The notes beneath the pieces were generated by a model that saw nothing but the letters and a program-made list of their open reading frames with translations, had not been told where the DNA came from and did not search any database. Source: Candidatus Pacearchaeota archaeon (GTDB lineage: Archaea > Nanobdellota > Nanobdellia > Pacearchaeales > GW2011-AR1). From it: 50,777 bases of DNA. Made by a program: the position numbers and the translations under genes. Where the stretch lies: contig JACPLR010000002.1 in the NCBI GenBank assembly GCA_016186425.1, positions 1 through 50,777 of the forward strand. Reading direction: 5' to 3'. Below, in pieces: positions 29,143 to 38,426 of the stretch (the first letter of the stretch is position 1; every line of letters starts with the position of its first letter).

Positions 29143-30159
29143 ATGAAATTCAAAGAGGCGAGCTATTATAAGAAACTGAATAATAAAAAAGTTCATTGCC
29201 TATTATGCCCTCATGACTGTTTTATTGAAAATGGGGAGGTTGGAAAATGCCAAGTGAGGATGAATATAAATGGAAGCTTAAAAAGCATGTTTTACGGCAG
29301 ACCCTTTATTGTAAAATATCTAAAATCGGAAGATATTCCTTTATATCATGTTCTTCCAGGAAATAAAGGATTAAGCCTTGGAATTGCGGGAAATAATTTG
29401 TTCGGAGAGCTTATTGATCACGGAGTTAAAACTTATGAAGAAATGCAAAGTATTCCAATATTAACTCAGTATCCAGACCAGATTTTAAGAGAAGCTGAAA
29501 AAACAGATGCAAAAATGATTTTTTACGGATATTCAGAACCGGCAATGTTTTATGAATATATGAAAGATTCTGCAGAGAGAGCTAAGAAAAATAACCATAC
29601 AAATAGCATAAAACATGTAATGGTTTCTCATGGGTTCATTAGCAAAGAAGCTGCACTAGAGATATCAAAATATATTGATGCAGCAGTTATTGATATAAAA
29701 GGCATGAGTGATGAACTTTATAATAAGGTTTATGATGCTCAGATTTCTCCAATACTTAATGCAGTGAAAATACTTAAAGATAATAATGTATGGATTGAAA
29801 TAAGAGTGAGAGTAATTCCAAAATTTCATAGTAATTTTTATGATTTCAGAAAATTAATTTCCTGGGTTGTAGATAACCTTGGAGCTAATACTCCTCTGCA
29901 TTTCATTCCTTATGATTATTCAAATGAAGAAGCTACTGAACTTGCTATTAAAGCAAGAAAAATGGCTTTAAATGCCGGACTGCATTATGTTTATACGCCA
30001 AAAATAAAAATCAATGAGATTAATGAAGGAAATATAACTTTTTGCCACAATTGCAGAAAGCAGCTTGTTATAAGGAATTTTAAATCAAAAGAAATAGAAA
30101 ATAAAATAATCGGAGGAAAATGCCAATGCGGACAGGAAATACCAGGAATCTGGCAATAA
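29143..30159 (+). CDS. AmrS-like (AmmeMemoRadiSam radical SAM) homologue lacking the CxxxCxxC cluster motif
   Basis: KVHCLLCPHDCFIENGEVGKCQVR, PLYHVLPG, FYGYSEPAMFYEY, DAAVIDIKGMSDELYNKVY, CHNCRKQL..GKCQCGQEIPGIW all match AmrS, but the expected AGCNxxCxxCQN segment reads AGNNLFGELID. Confidence 0.85.
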   Translation: MKFKEASYYKKLNNKKVHCLLCPHDCFIENGEVGKCQVRMNINGSLKSMFYGRPFIVKYLKSEDIPLYHVLPGNKGLSLGIAGNNLFGELIDHGVKTYEEMQSIPILTQYPDQILREAEKTDAKMIFYGYSEPAMFYEYMKDSAERAKKNNHTNSIKHVMVSHGFISKEAALEISKYIDAAVIDIKGMSDELYNKVYDAQISPILNAVKILKDNNVWIEIRVRVIPKFHSNFYDFRKLISWVVDNLGANTPLHFIPYDYSNEEATELAIKARKMALNAGLHYVYTPKIKINEINEGNITFCHNCRKQLVIRNFKSKEIENKIIGGKCQCGQEIPGIWQ

Positions 30160-30419
30160 TTTTAGTTGTTTTAATTGTAATTGTGATTATAAATAGTGTT
30201 ATACTTTTTCAGTTTATGAATAAATCAAACATAACACAAAGTATAAATGAACCTTTTGAAAAGGTTCCCAAACCTATAACAAAAGCTATAAATAGTGATG
30301 AAAAAATTATATTCAAGTCAAGCAATGAAAAAATAACAGATTACGCGATATATGCATTTTCGGTATTTTGCATATTTCTTGTTATTTTATCAACTGTAAG
30401 AACGAATTATAAAGAATAA
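30120..30419 (+). CDS. Small bitopic or two-TM membrane protein
   Basis: 99-aa ORF overlapping the AmrS-like gene by 40 bp in another frame. Confidence 0.55.
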   Translation: MPMRTGNTRNLAIILVVLIVIVIINSVILFQFMNKSNITQSINEPFEKVPKPITKAINSDEKIIFKSSNEKITDYAIYAFSVFCIFLVILSTVRTNYKE

Positions 30420-30431
30420 TTAAAATAATAA

Positions 30432-30701
30432 TGGAAAAAAGATAGCCGAAGTGTAAAAGAAATATTTAATGACGCATTAAAATGGATTAAAAAATGTGAT
30501 GTTATAATTGTAGAAGCATCAGAAAAAGCAAGAGGAGTTTATTTTGAAACAGGATATGCGAAAGCATTAAACAAGAAAGTAATTGTAATACATAAAAAAG
30601 GCACGGAAGCCAATCTTTTAGAAGCAATGTCAGATATTAAAATAGAATATGAAAACTTTGAGGATTTGAGAGAAAAACTTATGGATGAGATGAAAAGGTA
30701 A
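30432..30701 (+). pseudogene. 5'-truncated nucleoside 2-deoxyribosyltransferase-like fragment
   Basis: Open frame without an early start: ..RSVKEIFNDALKWIKKCDVIIVEASEKARGVYFETGYAKALNKKVIVIHKKGTEANLLEAMSD..*. Preceded in frame by TAA TAA. Confidence 0.7.
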
Positions 30702-30702
30702 T

Positions 30703-30906
30703 TTACTTTTGTCTTTTCTTTAAAAGTATATACATACCATATACAATTGCCAGTAATCCAACAAAATTCATTCCAAAATAGAATAATCCCGTTTTATAAC
30801 CCAGATAATTTACCAAGATATAATTACGTAGGATTATTAATAACCCAAAGATTAAAATTAATATACCTTTATTTTCTTTAATCGTGTTAATAGTACTTTT
30901 AGTCAT
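30703..30906 (-). CDS. Small membrane protein
   Basis: 67-aa hydrophobic ORF, 4-bp overlap with the upstream gene. Confidence 0.6.
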   Translation of the reverse strand: MTKSTINTIKENKGILILIFGLLIILRNYILVNYLGYKTGLFYFGMNFVGLLAIVYGMYILLKKRQK

Positions 30907-31466
30907 TTTTGTATTCTAAGTCTCTTATTTTTCCTCATAAAATATATTGTGCCAGAAAGAGTTAATATAAAGATTATATCAATAATTATTAACAAATAAG
31001 AAATCGTCTGGTTAATAATAAATCTTAAAAGAATAATCATTGTCAAAATTAATATTCCTAACATTAATAATGTTAATATTATTATGACCATTTTTTCATA
31101 ACCATTAAATTTTGTTTTTGTTATATCTTCTAAATATTTTGGTCCAATAAAACCAAGAAAAAGATAACCTAATAGTATGAAAAGTATACCCCAAATTAAT
31201 CCAATTAAGTTGATTGGTCTCTTAAGAATAAAATAACTTATAGAATCAATTATAATATTAACAATAATTAAATATATAACAAACCTAAAGGCAAGAGTTT
31301 TATGAGTGATTTTAATTTCTCTTTTAGATAATAATTTCCACAAAACTACAATTAGTCCTGATATAAAAAAGGTTAAACCTATGCTAACTTGATTAAATAT
31401 AAAAAAGATTATACTTACTAATAATGAACAAATGCCGATTATAGATATTTTCATTGGTCTGTACAT
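30903..31466 (-). CDS. Multi-TM membrane protein
   Basis: 187-aa ORF, about six hydrophobic segments. Confidence 0.7.
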   Translation of the reverse strand: MYRPMKISIIGICSLLVSIIFFIFNQVSIGLTFFISGLIVVLWKLLSKREIKITHKTLAFRFVIYLIIVNIIIDSISYFILKRPINLIGLIWGILFILLGYLFLGFIGPKYLEDITKTKFNGYEKMVIIILTLLMLGILILTMIILLRFIINQTISYLLIIIDIIFILTLSGTIYFMRKNKRLRIQK

Positions 31467-31575
31467 GGGAGTTTATTATTAAATTTATATATTGTCTTAA
31501 TAATAAACTCTTTTTAATAAAAACGCAATATATTTAAAGATAGTTATTATTTCATATCTATAAAAAGAGGGTAAA

Positions 31576-34500
31576 ATGAAAGAGGATTATTTTAAACATA
31601 GATTTTATCTCTTTTTTCTCATATTTAGTTTAATAACTATCTTTCTTTTTTTATTACCCGCGATTCCAGCATATGATAATGTATTATGTACTTTAAGTAA
31701 TAAAAATATTCTAAATGTTCAAACCTTATATTCTATAGGATCAAATAATTTGATTGAAAAAGTCAATGAAAATCAAACTAAGATATCTATATCATCTTTA
31801 GAAGAAAAAAAGAGACAAGAAATTTTAGATAAGATCAATACAAAACCGAATATAACTCTTGGTTCATTATCATCTACAAATATTCCTCCAAAAATTGCCA
31901 ATTACACCATAATTACAAAAGAGGAAATTGTAAATAAACTAAATAAAGATTTAAATTTTAAAAAAGTGTATAATTATTCAAAGAGTCTAGGTTATGATGA
32001 AATAGGTAATTCAATAAAGGTATTTTATAGTGATGGTAGAAAGGCTACTTTCACTGAAGTTTATAATAAATCTTCTAAAAAAATACCCGATAAACTACCT
32101 ACATTTTTAATATCTATAACTGATGATAAAAGCTTTGATAAATCTTTTTTAATGGAATTAATTAACAGAGATAATAGTTCAATACTTAAAATGTATGATG
32201 ATGTGGGGGGTGTAGAAATTAACCTTTCTGATCTTTCAATAGTATCTAGTTGGGGGCATCATAGTTGTGCTTATTGGGACTGCGTAGTATATGGAATTGA
32301 TTGGATTTTCTCTTATCAAAATCCGGGGCAATATTGTATAGAATGGTGTATTGGAGTTGAAATCGTTCCTGTAAACCCCATTTCTGTTGCAGTTTGTTAT
32401 GGTTGCCTTATTGGATTAGGTGCTACCAGCCTTGAACTTTGTGGTCTAAACTCTTGTACTTTTTACCCCTGCCAAGATGATTGTAATGACTATGATTGGT
32501 ATGGATCTTTTGTAAATTATTGTAAAAACGAGGATGTATATAAGCATAGAATATTTTATAATTCTTACTGTCCTACAAATCAACCTCGAGAAGGAACCTG
32601 CTCTATTAATTCGGGTTACACTGATGATACTTTTGTTGAATCTTGCTCTTATGGTTGTAGTGATGGGGCATGTTTAGATTCTGTAGAATGTTATAGTGAT
32701 ATAGAATGTGGGTCTGATAGATGGACTGGGTCGCGTTTTTGTTCAGGTGGAGATGTATGGCAAAATCGATTAGAATATGATTGTTCAAATCCTGGAACTC
32801 CATCTGCTTCATGTTCTTCTGCAACTAATCCAGAATTAAAAGAAGATTGCAGTGCAAGTGGATGTGTTGCAGGTAATTGTGTAGATCCTATATCGGCGTG
32901 TAGTCCGTTTAATGAAACCTATTGTAATGGACAATGTTGGGATTTTTGTTCTCCTGGATCTAAAATTTGCTGTCCTTCAAGTGGGAATCCTACACAATGT
33001 TATGATGAAGCTAATTCTGTCTGTAAAACCGATGGTAGCATTTGTTCTCCTGTTCCTGAAATGTGTAATAATTTAGATGATAATTGTGATGATGTTATAG
33101 ATAGTATAAATGAAAATTGCGGATTAGGTATATGTTCAAATGGAACTCGAACATGTACTTCTGGAAGTTGGGGAAGTTGTTCAACATCAGGCTTATCAAC
33201 GAGTGAAACATGTAATAACCTAGACGATGATTGTGATGGAAGCACTGATGAAAGTTTAACACAGGAATGTGGCACAGATGAAGGAATATGTGTTAAGGGA
33301 ACTCAAACTTGCTCTATCGGAGAATGGGGAACTTGTGGTGGAGCTTATGTAGGACCAGAAAACGAAACTTGTAATGGTTTAGATGATAATTGTAATGGTA
33401 TTATAGATGAGGATAATGTTTGTGGGAATTATCCAAATGGGACACTAATTTCTCCAAATAATAATTATATAAGTTATACAGGGAATATAACTTTTAGCTG
33501 TTCTGCTAAAGATGAAACTAATTTAAAGAATATAACTCTTTATCATAACCTAAATGGGAATATGACTGCAAATGAGACAAAAATAATAACGGGAAAATCT
33601 AATTCAACTAATTGGACTATTAATAATATCCAAGATGGAGATTACATATGGAATTGTTTAATATATGATAACGATTCTCATTTCTCTTGGGCTTCAAATA
33701 CAACATATAATCTTAATGTGAGTATTATCTTTCCTTCAATTGATTTAATATATCCTTCAAATTATACAAAATTTCCAAATCATATTAAAAATGTGACATT
33801 TAATATTTCAGTAGTTAGTAATACAACATTATTAAATTGCACAATTTATACTAATATAAGTGGATCCTGGCAACCTAATTCCACAAAGAGTATATCTGGT
33901 ACTTCTAATCTTACGTCTTTTAATATAGATAATATAGATAATGGAACATTTATATGGAACACTTTATGTTATGACATTGAAAATAAATTTGCATGGGCTA
34001 GAAATAACTGGACATTTACAATTAATTTTACAGGAGAGAGCGGATGCCAAGAACTAAATACTCCCAATTCAATTTATACATTAAAAAATAATGTATCTGC
34101 TTCAGGAACTTGTTTTAATGTAACTGCAAATAACATTACTATTGATGGACAAGGTTATACTATTTCTTATGCACTTTCTTCAAGCGGATATGGAGCTTTT
34201 ATTTCTGGTGTTAATTTTACTAATATTAACAATTTGAAATTTAAATTAGATGATTCATCCAGAACAAAAAGTCCATCAATTTTTACTCAAAAGAACAATA
34301 ATATTAATATTACTAATGTTACTATAAATATAAAATGTGATACCACCACAAGCAATGTTAATTGTCATGGAATTAGTATTTTAAATGTTGATAATTCCTT
34401 CATTTCTGGAGCAAATATAAATGTTACAGGTCATACCTCGGATGATATATCAATTACTACTTCTGGAACAGATACTAGTATAACTCATAAGATAATTAAT

Positions 34501-36405
34501 TCAAATTTATCTTCTTACGGTCCCCAATCTTCTGGAATTACAATTTTTAGTGCTAATGGTGGGATTGATGGAATAACTATAACAGACTCTAAAATATCTT
34601 CTGAAAATTATTATGGTATAAGAATTGATGGAGGTCCGGATATATTAGGTAAAGGTAATGCAAATATTACTCGGGTTTTTTCAAATTCAAAATTAACTAA
34701 TAGACATGCATTATATTTGACAGATTCTGAACTAAGTTTTATAATAGATTCTAATTTTTCAACAATATCCGATTCAGATATTAAAATTGATTCTGGACAA
34801 CATGAATTTATAAATACAAGTTACGTAGATGAAACAGTTAGCGCAGGCAAATTAATTCGTAAATGGTATTTAGATACAAAAGTAAATGATCCTTCTGGAA
34901 TCCCAACCAGCCAGGCAAATGTTTCTATATGGAATATAACAGGGGGTTTACAATTTTCAGGGTTAACTAATTCTAGCGGTTTTATTTCAAGACAAAGTTT
35001 AATTGAGTATACAAATGATGCGGGAACTAAAACTTATTCAACTCCCCATACTATAAATTCAAGTAAACAAGGATATGGATCAAGTACTGCTCAAGTAAAC
35101 TTAACTATAACTCAAAATAAATTCCTTGAAATTAACCTAGTGAACACTATTCCAGTTATTAATTCTTTAGTTCTCAATTCTTCTTTTGGTAAAAATATGA
35201 CAACAGAAAATCTAACGGTTTATGTTACAACAAATGACTCAGATGGAGATAATGTTAAGAAAATTTATAATTGGTATAAAAATAATAAATCTTTAAGTTC
35301 TTTATATCTTCCATTTGAAGGTCAAAGTAACTCCACATACACTAAGGACTACTCAAATGGAGGAAATAATGCAGAAGTAGTTGGAGCAGAATGGAACAGA
35401 AGCGGAGGTTATGATGGTTTTGGATCTTATACTTTTAATGATAATAATGAAAGAATAATTATTCAAGATTCTCCAAATATTGAAATGAATAATAATTTTA
35501 CAATTTTAACATGGGTTTATCCAGAAACTGACTTATATGCTATAGCAATAAAAGATACTTTGGATTCAAATTATGATTATAGATTTTATAGTTATAGTGG
35601 TTATCTTAGATTTAGATGGGGAAATGGAAGTAGTGTTGGGTCAGCAAGTTGTGATGGTTGCACAGAAGAAACAAATAAATGGCTCCATCTTGGAGTAGTC
35701 TATAAGTGTAATAATACTGGTTCTTCAGTTGATTTTTATATAAATGGCAGATATAATCAAACATCTACGAGCAGTGTAAATTGTATAAAAAGTGGATCTT
35801 CTGATTTATGGATAGGATCAAGAGAAAACCTAGCATATACCTTAAATGGCAAAATTGATGAATTTAAGATTTATAATTATTCTGTATCTACGAATCAAAT
35901 AAAAGCTATTTTTGAAAATAAAACTAATATGTTATTATCTGATGAATTATCTTCAGAAGAGGATAATTCCTATAAATGTGAAGTAACGCCCTATGATACT
36001 AAACAAGATGGAGCAAGCATTAACTCTTCTGAATTATTATTAATTGGATTTCCTGGAGACACAGACAGATTTTATATTAGAAATTCATTGGGAGAAAATG
36101 TAAGCTGGTTTGGAGATAAAGGCAATCTTGTTTTGAAAGGAACATGTATATCGGGAGGAACTTGTACTGCTTCGGATGGGAATTCATTTATAATTAAAGA
36201 TTCTTCTGGAAATGAAGTTGCTCATATTGATAATAATGGTAATTTATGCATTGAAAGTGGAGATTGCTCTGACCAAAGTGCAACCTGCAATCCTGCAACT
36301 AGTGCTTTTATTATAAGAAATTCAACAAATTCCAATGTAGGTTATATTGACTATACAGGAGATTTATGCTTAACAGGAAGGCTTTATGAAAATTCAGAAC
36401 CATAA
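31576..36405 (+). CDS. Giant secreted/surface protein: MopE-like Cys motifs, beta-helix region, LamG-like domain, C-terminal repeats
   Basis: Signal-like N-terminus. Three CNxLDDxCDxxxD units (CNNLDDNCDDVIDS, CNNLDDDCDGSTDE, CNGLDDNCNGIIDE); beta-helix-like NITIDG/ISG region; LamG SLYLPFEG..NNFTILTWVYPE..IDEFKIYNYS; three xFxIRNSxGxxVxxIDxxGNLCLxG repeats. Confidence 0.9.
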   Translation: MKEDYFKHRFYLFFLIFSLITIFLFLLPAIPAYDNVLCTLSNKNILNVQTLYSIGSNNLIEKVNENQTKISISSLEEKKRQEILDKINTKPNITLGSLSSTNIPPKIANYTIITKEEIVNKLNKDLNFKKVYNYSKSLGYDEIGNSIKVFYSDGRKATFTEVYNKSSKKIPDKLPTFLISITDDKSFDKSFLMELINRDNSSILKMYDDVGGVEINLSDLSIVSSWGHHSCAYWDCVVYGIDWIFSYQNPGQYCIEWCIGVEIVPVNPISVAVCYGCLIGLGATSLELCGLNSCTFYPCQDDCNDYDWYGSFVNYCKNEDVYKHRIFYNSYCPTNQPREGTCSINSGYTDDTFVESCSYGCSDGACLDSVECYSDIECGSDRWTGSRFCSGGDVWQNRLEYDCSNPGTPSASCSSATNPELKEDCSASGCVAGNCVDPISACSPFNETYCNGQCWDFCSPGSKICCPSSGNPTQCYDEANSVCKTDGSICSPVPEMCNNLDDNCDDVIDSINENCGLGICSNGTRTCTSGSWGSCSTSGLSTSETCNNLDDDCDGSTDESLTQECGTDEGICVKGTQTCSIGEWGTCGGAYVGPENETCNGLDDNCNGIIDEDNVCGNYPNGTLISPNNNYISYTGNITFSCSAKDETNLKNITLYHNLNGNMTANETKIITGKSNSTNWTINNIQDGDYIWNCLIYDNDSHFSWASNTTYNLNVSIIFPSIDLIYPSNYTKFPNHIKNVTFNISVVSNTTLLNCTIYTNISGSWQPNSTKSISGTSNLTSFNIDNIDNGTFIWNTLCYDIENKFAWARNNWTFTINFTGESGCQELNTPNSIYTLKNNVSASGTCFNVTANNITIDGQGYTISYALSSSGYGAFISGVNFTNINNLKFKLDDSSRTKSPSIFTQKNNNINITNVTINIKCDTTTSNVNCHGISILNVDNSFISGANINVTGHTSDDISITTSGTDTSITHKIINSNLSSYGPQSSGITIFSANGGIDGITITDSKISSENYYGIRIDGGPDILGKGNANITRVFSNSKLTNRHALYLTDSELSFIIDSNFSTISDSDIKIDSGQHEFINTSYVDETVSAGKLIRKWYLDTKVNDPSGIPTSQANVSIWNITGGLQFSGLTNSSGFISRQSLIEYTNDAGTKTYSTPHTINSSKQGYGSSTAQVNLTITQNKFLEINLVNTIPVINSLVLNSSFGKNMTTENLTVYVTTNDSDGDNVKKIYNWYKNNKSLSSLYLPFEGQSNSTYTKDYSNGGNNAEVVGAEWNRSGGYDGFGSYTFNDNNERIIIQDSPNIEMNNNFTILTWVYPETDLYAIAIKDTLDSNYDYRFYSYSGYLRFRWGNGSSVGSASCDGCTEETNKWLHLGVVYKCNNTGSSVDFYINGRYNQTSTSSVNCIKSGSSDLWIGSRENLAYTLNGKIDEFKIYNYSVSTNQIKAIFENKTNMLLSDELSSEEDNSYKCEVTPYDTKQDGASINSSELLLIGFPGDTDRFYIRNSLGENVSWFGDKGNLVLKGTCISGGTCTASDGNSFIIKDSSGNEVAHIDNNGNLCIESGDCSDQSATCNPATSAFIIRNSTNSNVGYIDYTGDLCLTGRLYENSEP

Positions 36406-36469
36406 ACAAAACAGAATGTTTATAAAAGATAAAATATTAACTAAATTAGTGATGAATAAAAAAGAGGGT

Positions 36470-38349
36470 ATGATGAGAATCATAAAACTAAATATTTTAA
36501 TTCTGATGCTATTCATAATCGTTCTTTCCTCATTCACAGTTTTTGCTAAAGATGTCGTTGTGAAAGGCGGAGAATTAACTTTGCAGGAGAATTTTATTGT
36601 AAATAATTCTAATTTCTTTGTTAATATTTCCAATGCTAGAGTTGGTATAGGAACAGCAGCTCCAACCCAGATTTTAGATGTTCGTGGTAATATTACGACG
36701 ACTGGAATATTAGGTGTTGGAAGTAGCTCGATAATATTAAGTAACCAAAATGACTTATATAATACAGAAACTTTGCAGATTTATTCAAATATTTCAGATG
36801 CGACAAATAGAAGAGGTTATATTGGCATAAGAAATGACGGACTTTTACAGAGTGGAATAGAATTTGTCGAAAATAATAGCGGTGTACTTGGTGAATTAAT
36901 AAGATTTAGAATTAATAATGGTGCTGAAACAGCTATTTTAAATGTAACTGGATTTAATTTATTAACTGGTGCAAATTTAACAACACAAGGAGATATATTT
37001 ATTTCTGGAAATTCAGTTAAAACTTGGTTGTATAATCAAACTACTCCGGCTAATACCTTCACAACTTCACAAGGATATATCACTTCTGCTGTTGGAAATT
37101 CAACATACATAAAATTAGGAGCGACAGATAGTGTAAGAATTAAATATCAAAATATTACAAATATTCCAACATGCACTGCAAATCAAAGATTAACTTTTGA
37201 TGGAACAACTTTATCCTGTTCAGATATTGGTGCAAGTGCTTCAAGCCCTTGGTCTTATAATGCAACAACAATTTATAACGATACTTCTGGAGTTAAAATA
37301 GGAATAGGAACAGTAAATCCAATATCTCTATTTGATGTAAAAGGAACTACCACAATAACAGGATCAGGTGTTCCTGGAGGTTCTGGAAGTTTGGAATTGC
37401 AATATGCTAATGGAATAGGAGAAATACTTGCTTATAATAGAAGTGCTAATGCTTGGCTATCTTTAAGGCTTAGAGGAAATCCTATAAAATTATACGGAGA
37501 ATCAGGTGACAAAGGGATTGATATTACTAGTGCTGGAAATGTTGGAATAGGAACAACTACTCCTCAAAACCTTCTCAATATAATTACAACTTCAACAGGA
37601 TATGTTGATTTAGTAAATGTTTCAACAACAGTTGATCCTCAAGCAGGAGCAACAAGATTATTAGTTAGCAATCCAAAAGGAGCTGTTTATTTATCTCAAT
37701 ATGGTTCCGGAGCACCAGGAAAATTAGGAAATAACTCTGCAGTATTTTCAATATCAACAAATTTAATTTTACATGCAAGCGATGGTATTATTTTTGGATT
37801 GCCAAGTCCTTATACAACTCCAAAAATGTTTTTGAATACTTCATCAGGCAATTTAGGAATAGGAACAACTACTCCAACACAGGCTTTGCATGTTGTTGGA
37901 AGTATAAACACAACAGGAGATATATGGATTTTAGGAGATGATATTAATAGAGGATTATCTGCTAGTGCAGCTCCTGCAACTACTTTATCTAAAGGATTTA
38001 ATGGAATAATGCAGGAGATGGTGGAGATTATGGTGGAGATGGTGGAAGTGTATATATTTCTGGGGGTGGAGCTGGTGATACAACTGGAGGAAATGCTGGG
38101 ACAGTTTATATTGGATGGGGAGGAACAGGGGCAACTTATGGAAATGATGGAGTTGTGAATATTGGAAATCCATCAGGAAAGAAAAATGCCATATTAACTG
38201 TAAATGGAGATATAAAAGGAAATTATACTTCGGTAGATGGTTCTAGAGGAATGACAAATACAACAGGATTTTGGATGTGTAAGGATTCTGGATGTACAAA
38301 TAAATGTCAAGTTCAAATTAAAAATGGATTAATAATTGGTTGTACTTAA
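36470..38349 (+). CDS. Secreted tail-fibre-like protein, interrupted by a frameshift near 38003-38012
   Basis: MMRIIKLNILILMLFIIVLSSFTVFA signal. Repeats RVGIGTAAPTQILDVRG, KIGIGTVNPISLFDVKG, NVGIGTTTPQNLLNI, NLGIGTTTPTQALHVVG. The Gly-rich tail and C-terminus continue in another frame (NAGDGGDYGGDGGSVYISGGGAG..VVNIGNPSGKKNAILTVNGDIKGNYTS..GLIIGCT*). Confidence 0.75.
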
Positions 38350-38426
38350 TTTTTTAGTCCAATTCAGTAGAGAATTTTCCTCGATGGAAAAGTTTAAATT
38401 CTAATGTTTTTTAGGTTTTATATAAA

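Noticed and set aside
33000-33275. 91-aa minus-strand ORF opposite the MopE-like motifs
   Set aside because: Antisense of conserved Cys-rich coding repeats.
38003-38012. Programmed ribosomal frameshifting in the tail-fibre-like gene
   Set aside because: No slippery heptamer or obvious downstream stem at ggaataatgc; a single-base indel is simpler.
37985-38173. Minus-strand 62-aa His-rich ORF (MDFQYSQLHHFHKLPL...)
   Set aside because: Artefact of the complement of the Gly-rich GGTGGAGAT repeats in the tail-fibre-like gene.
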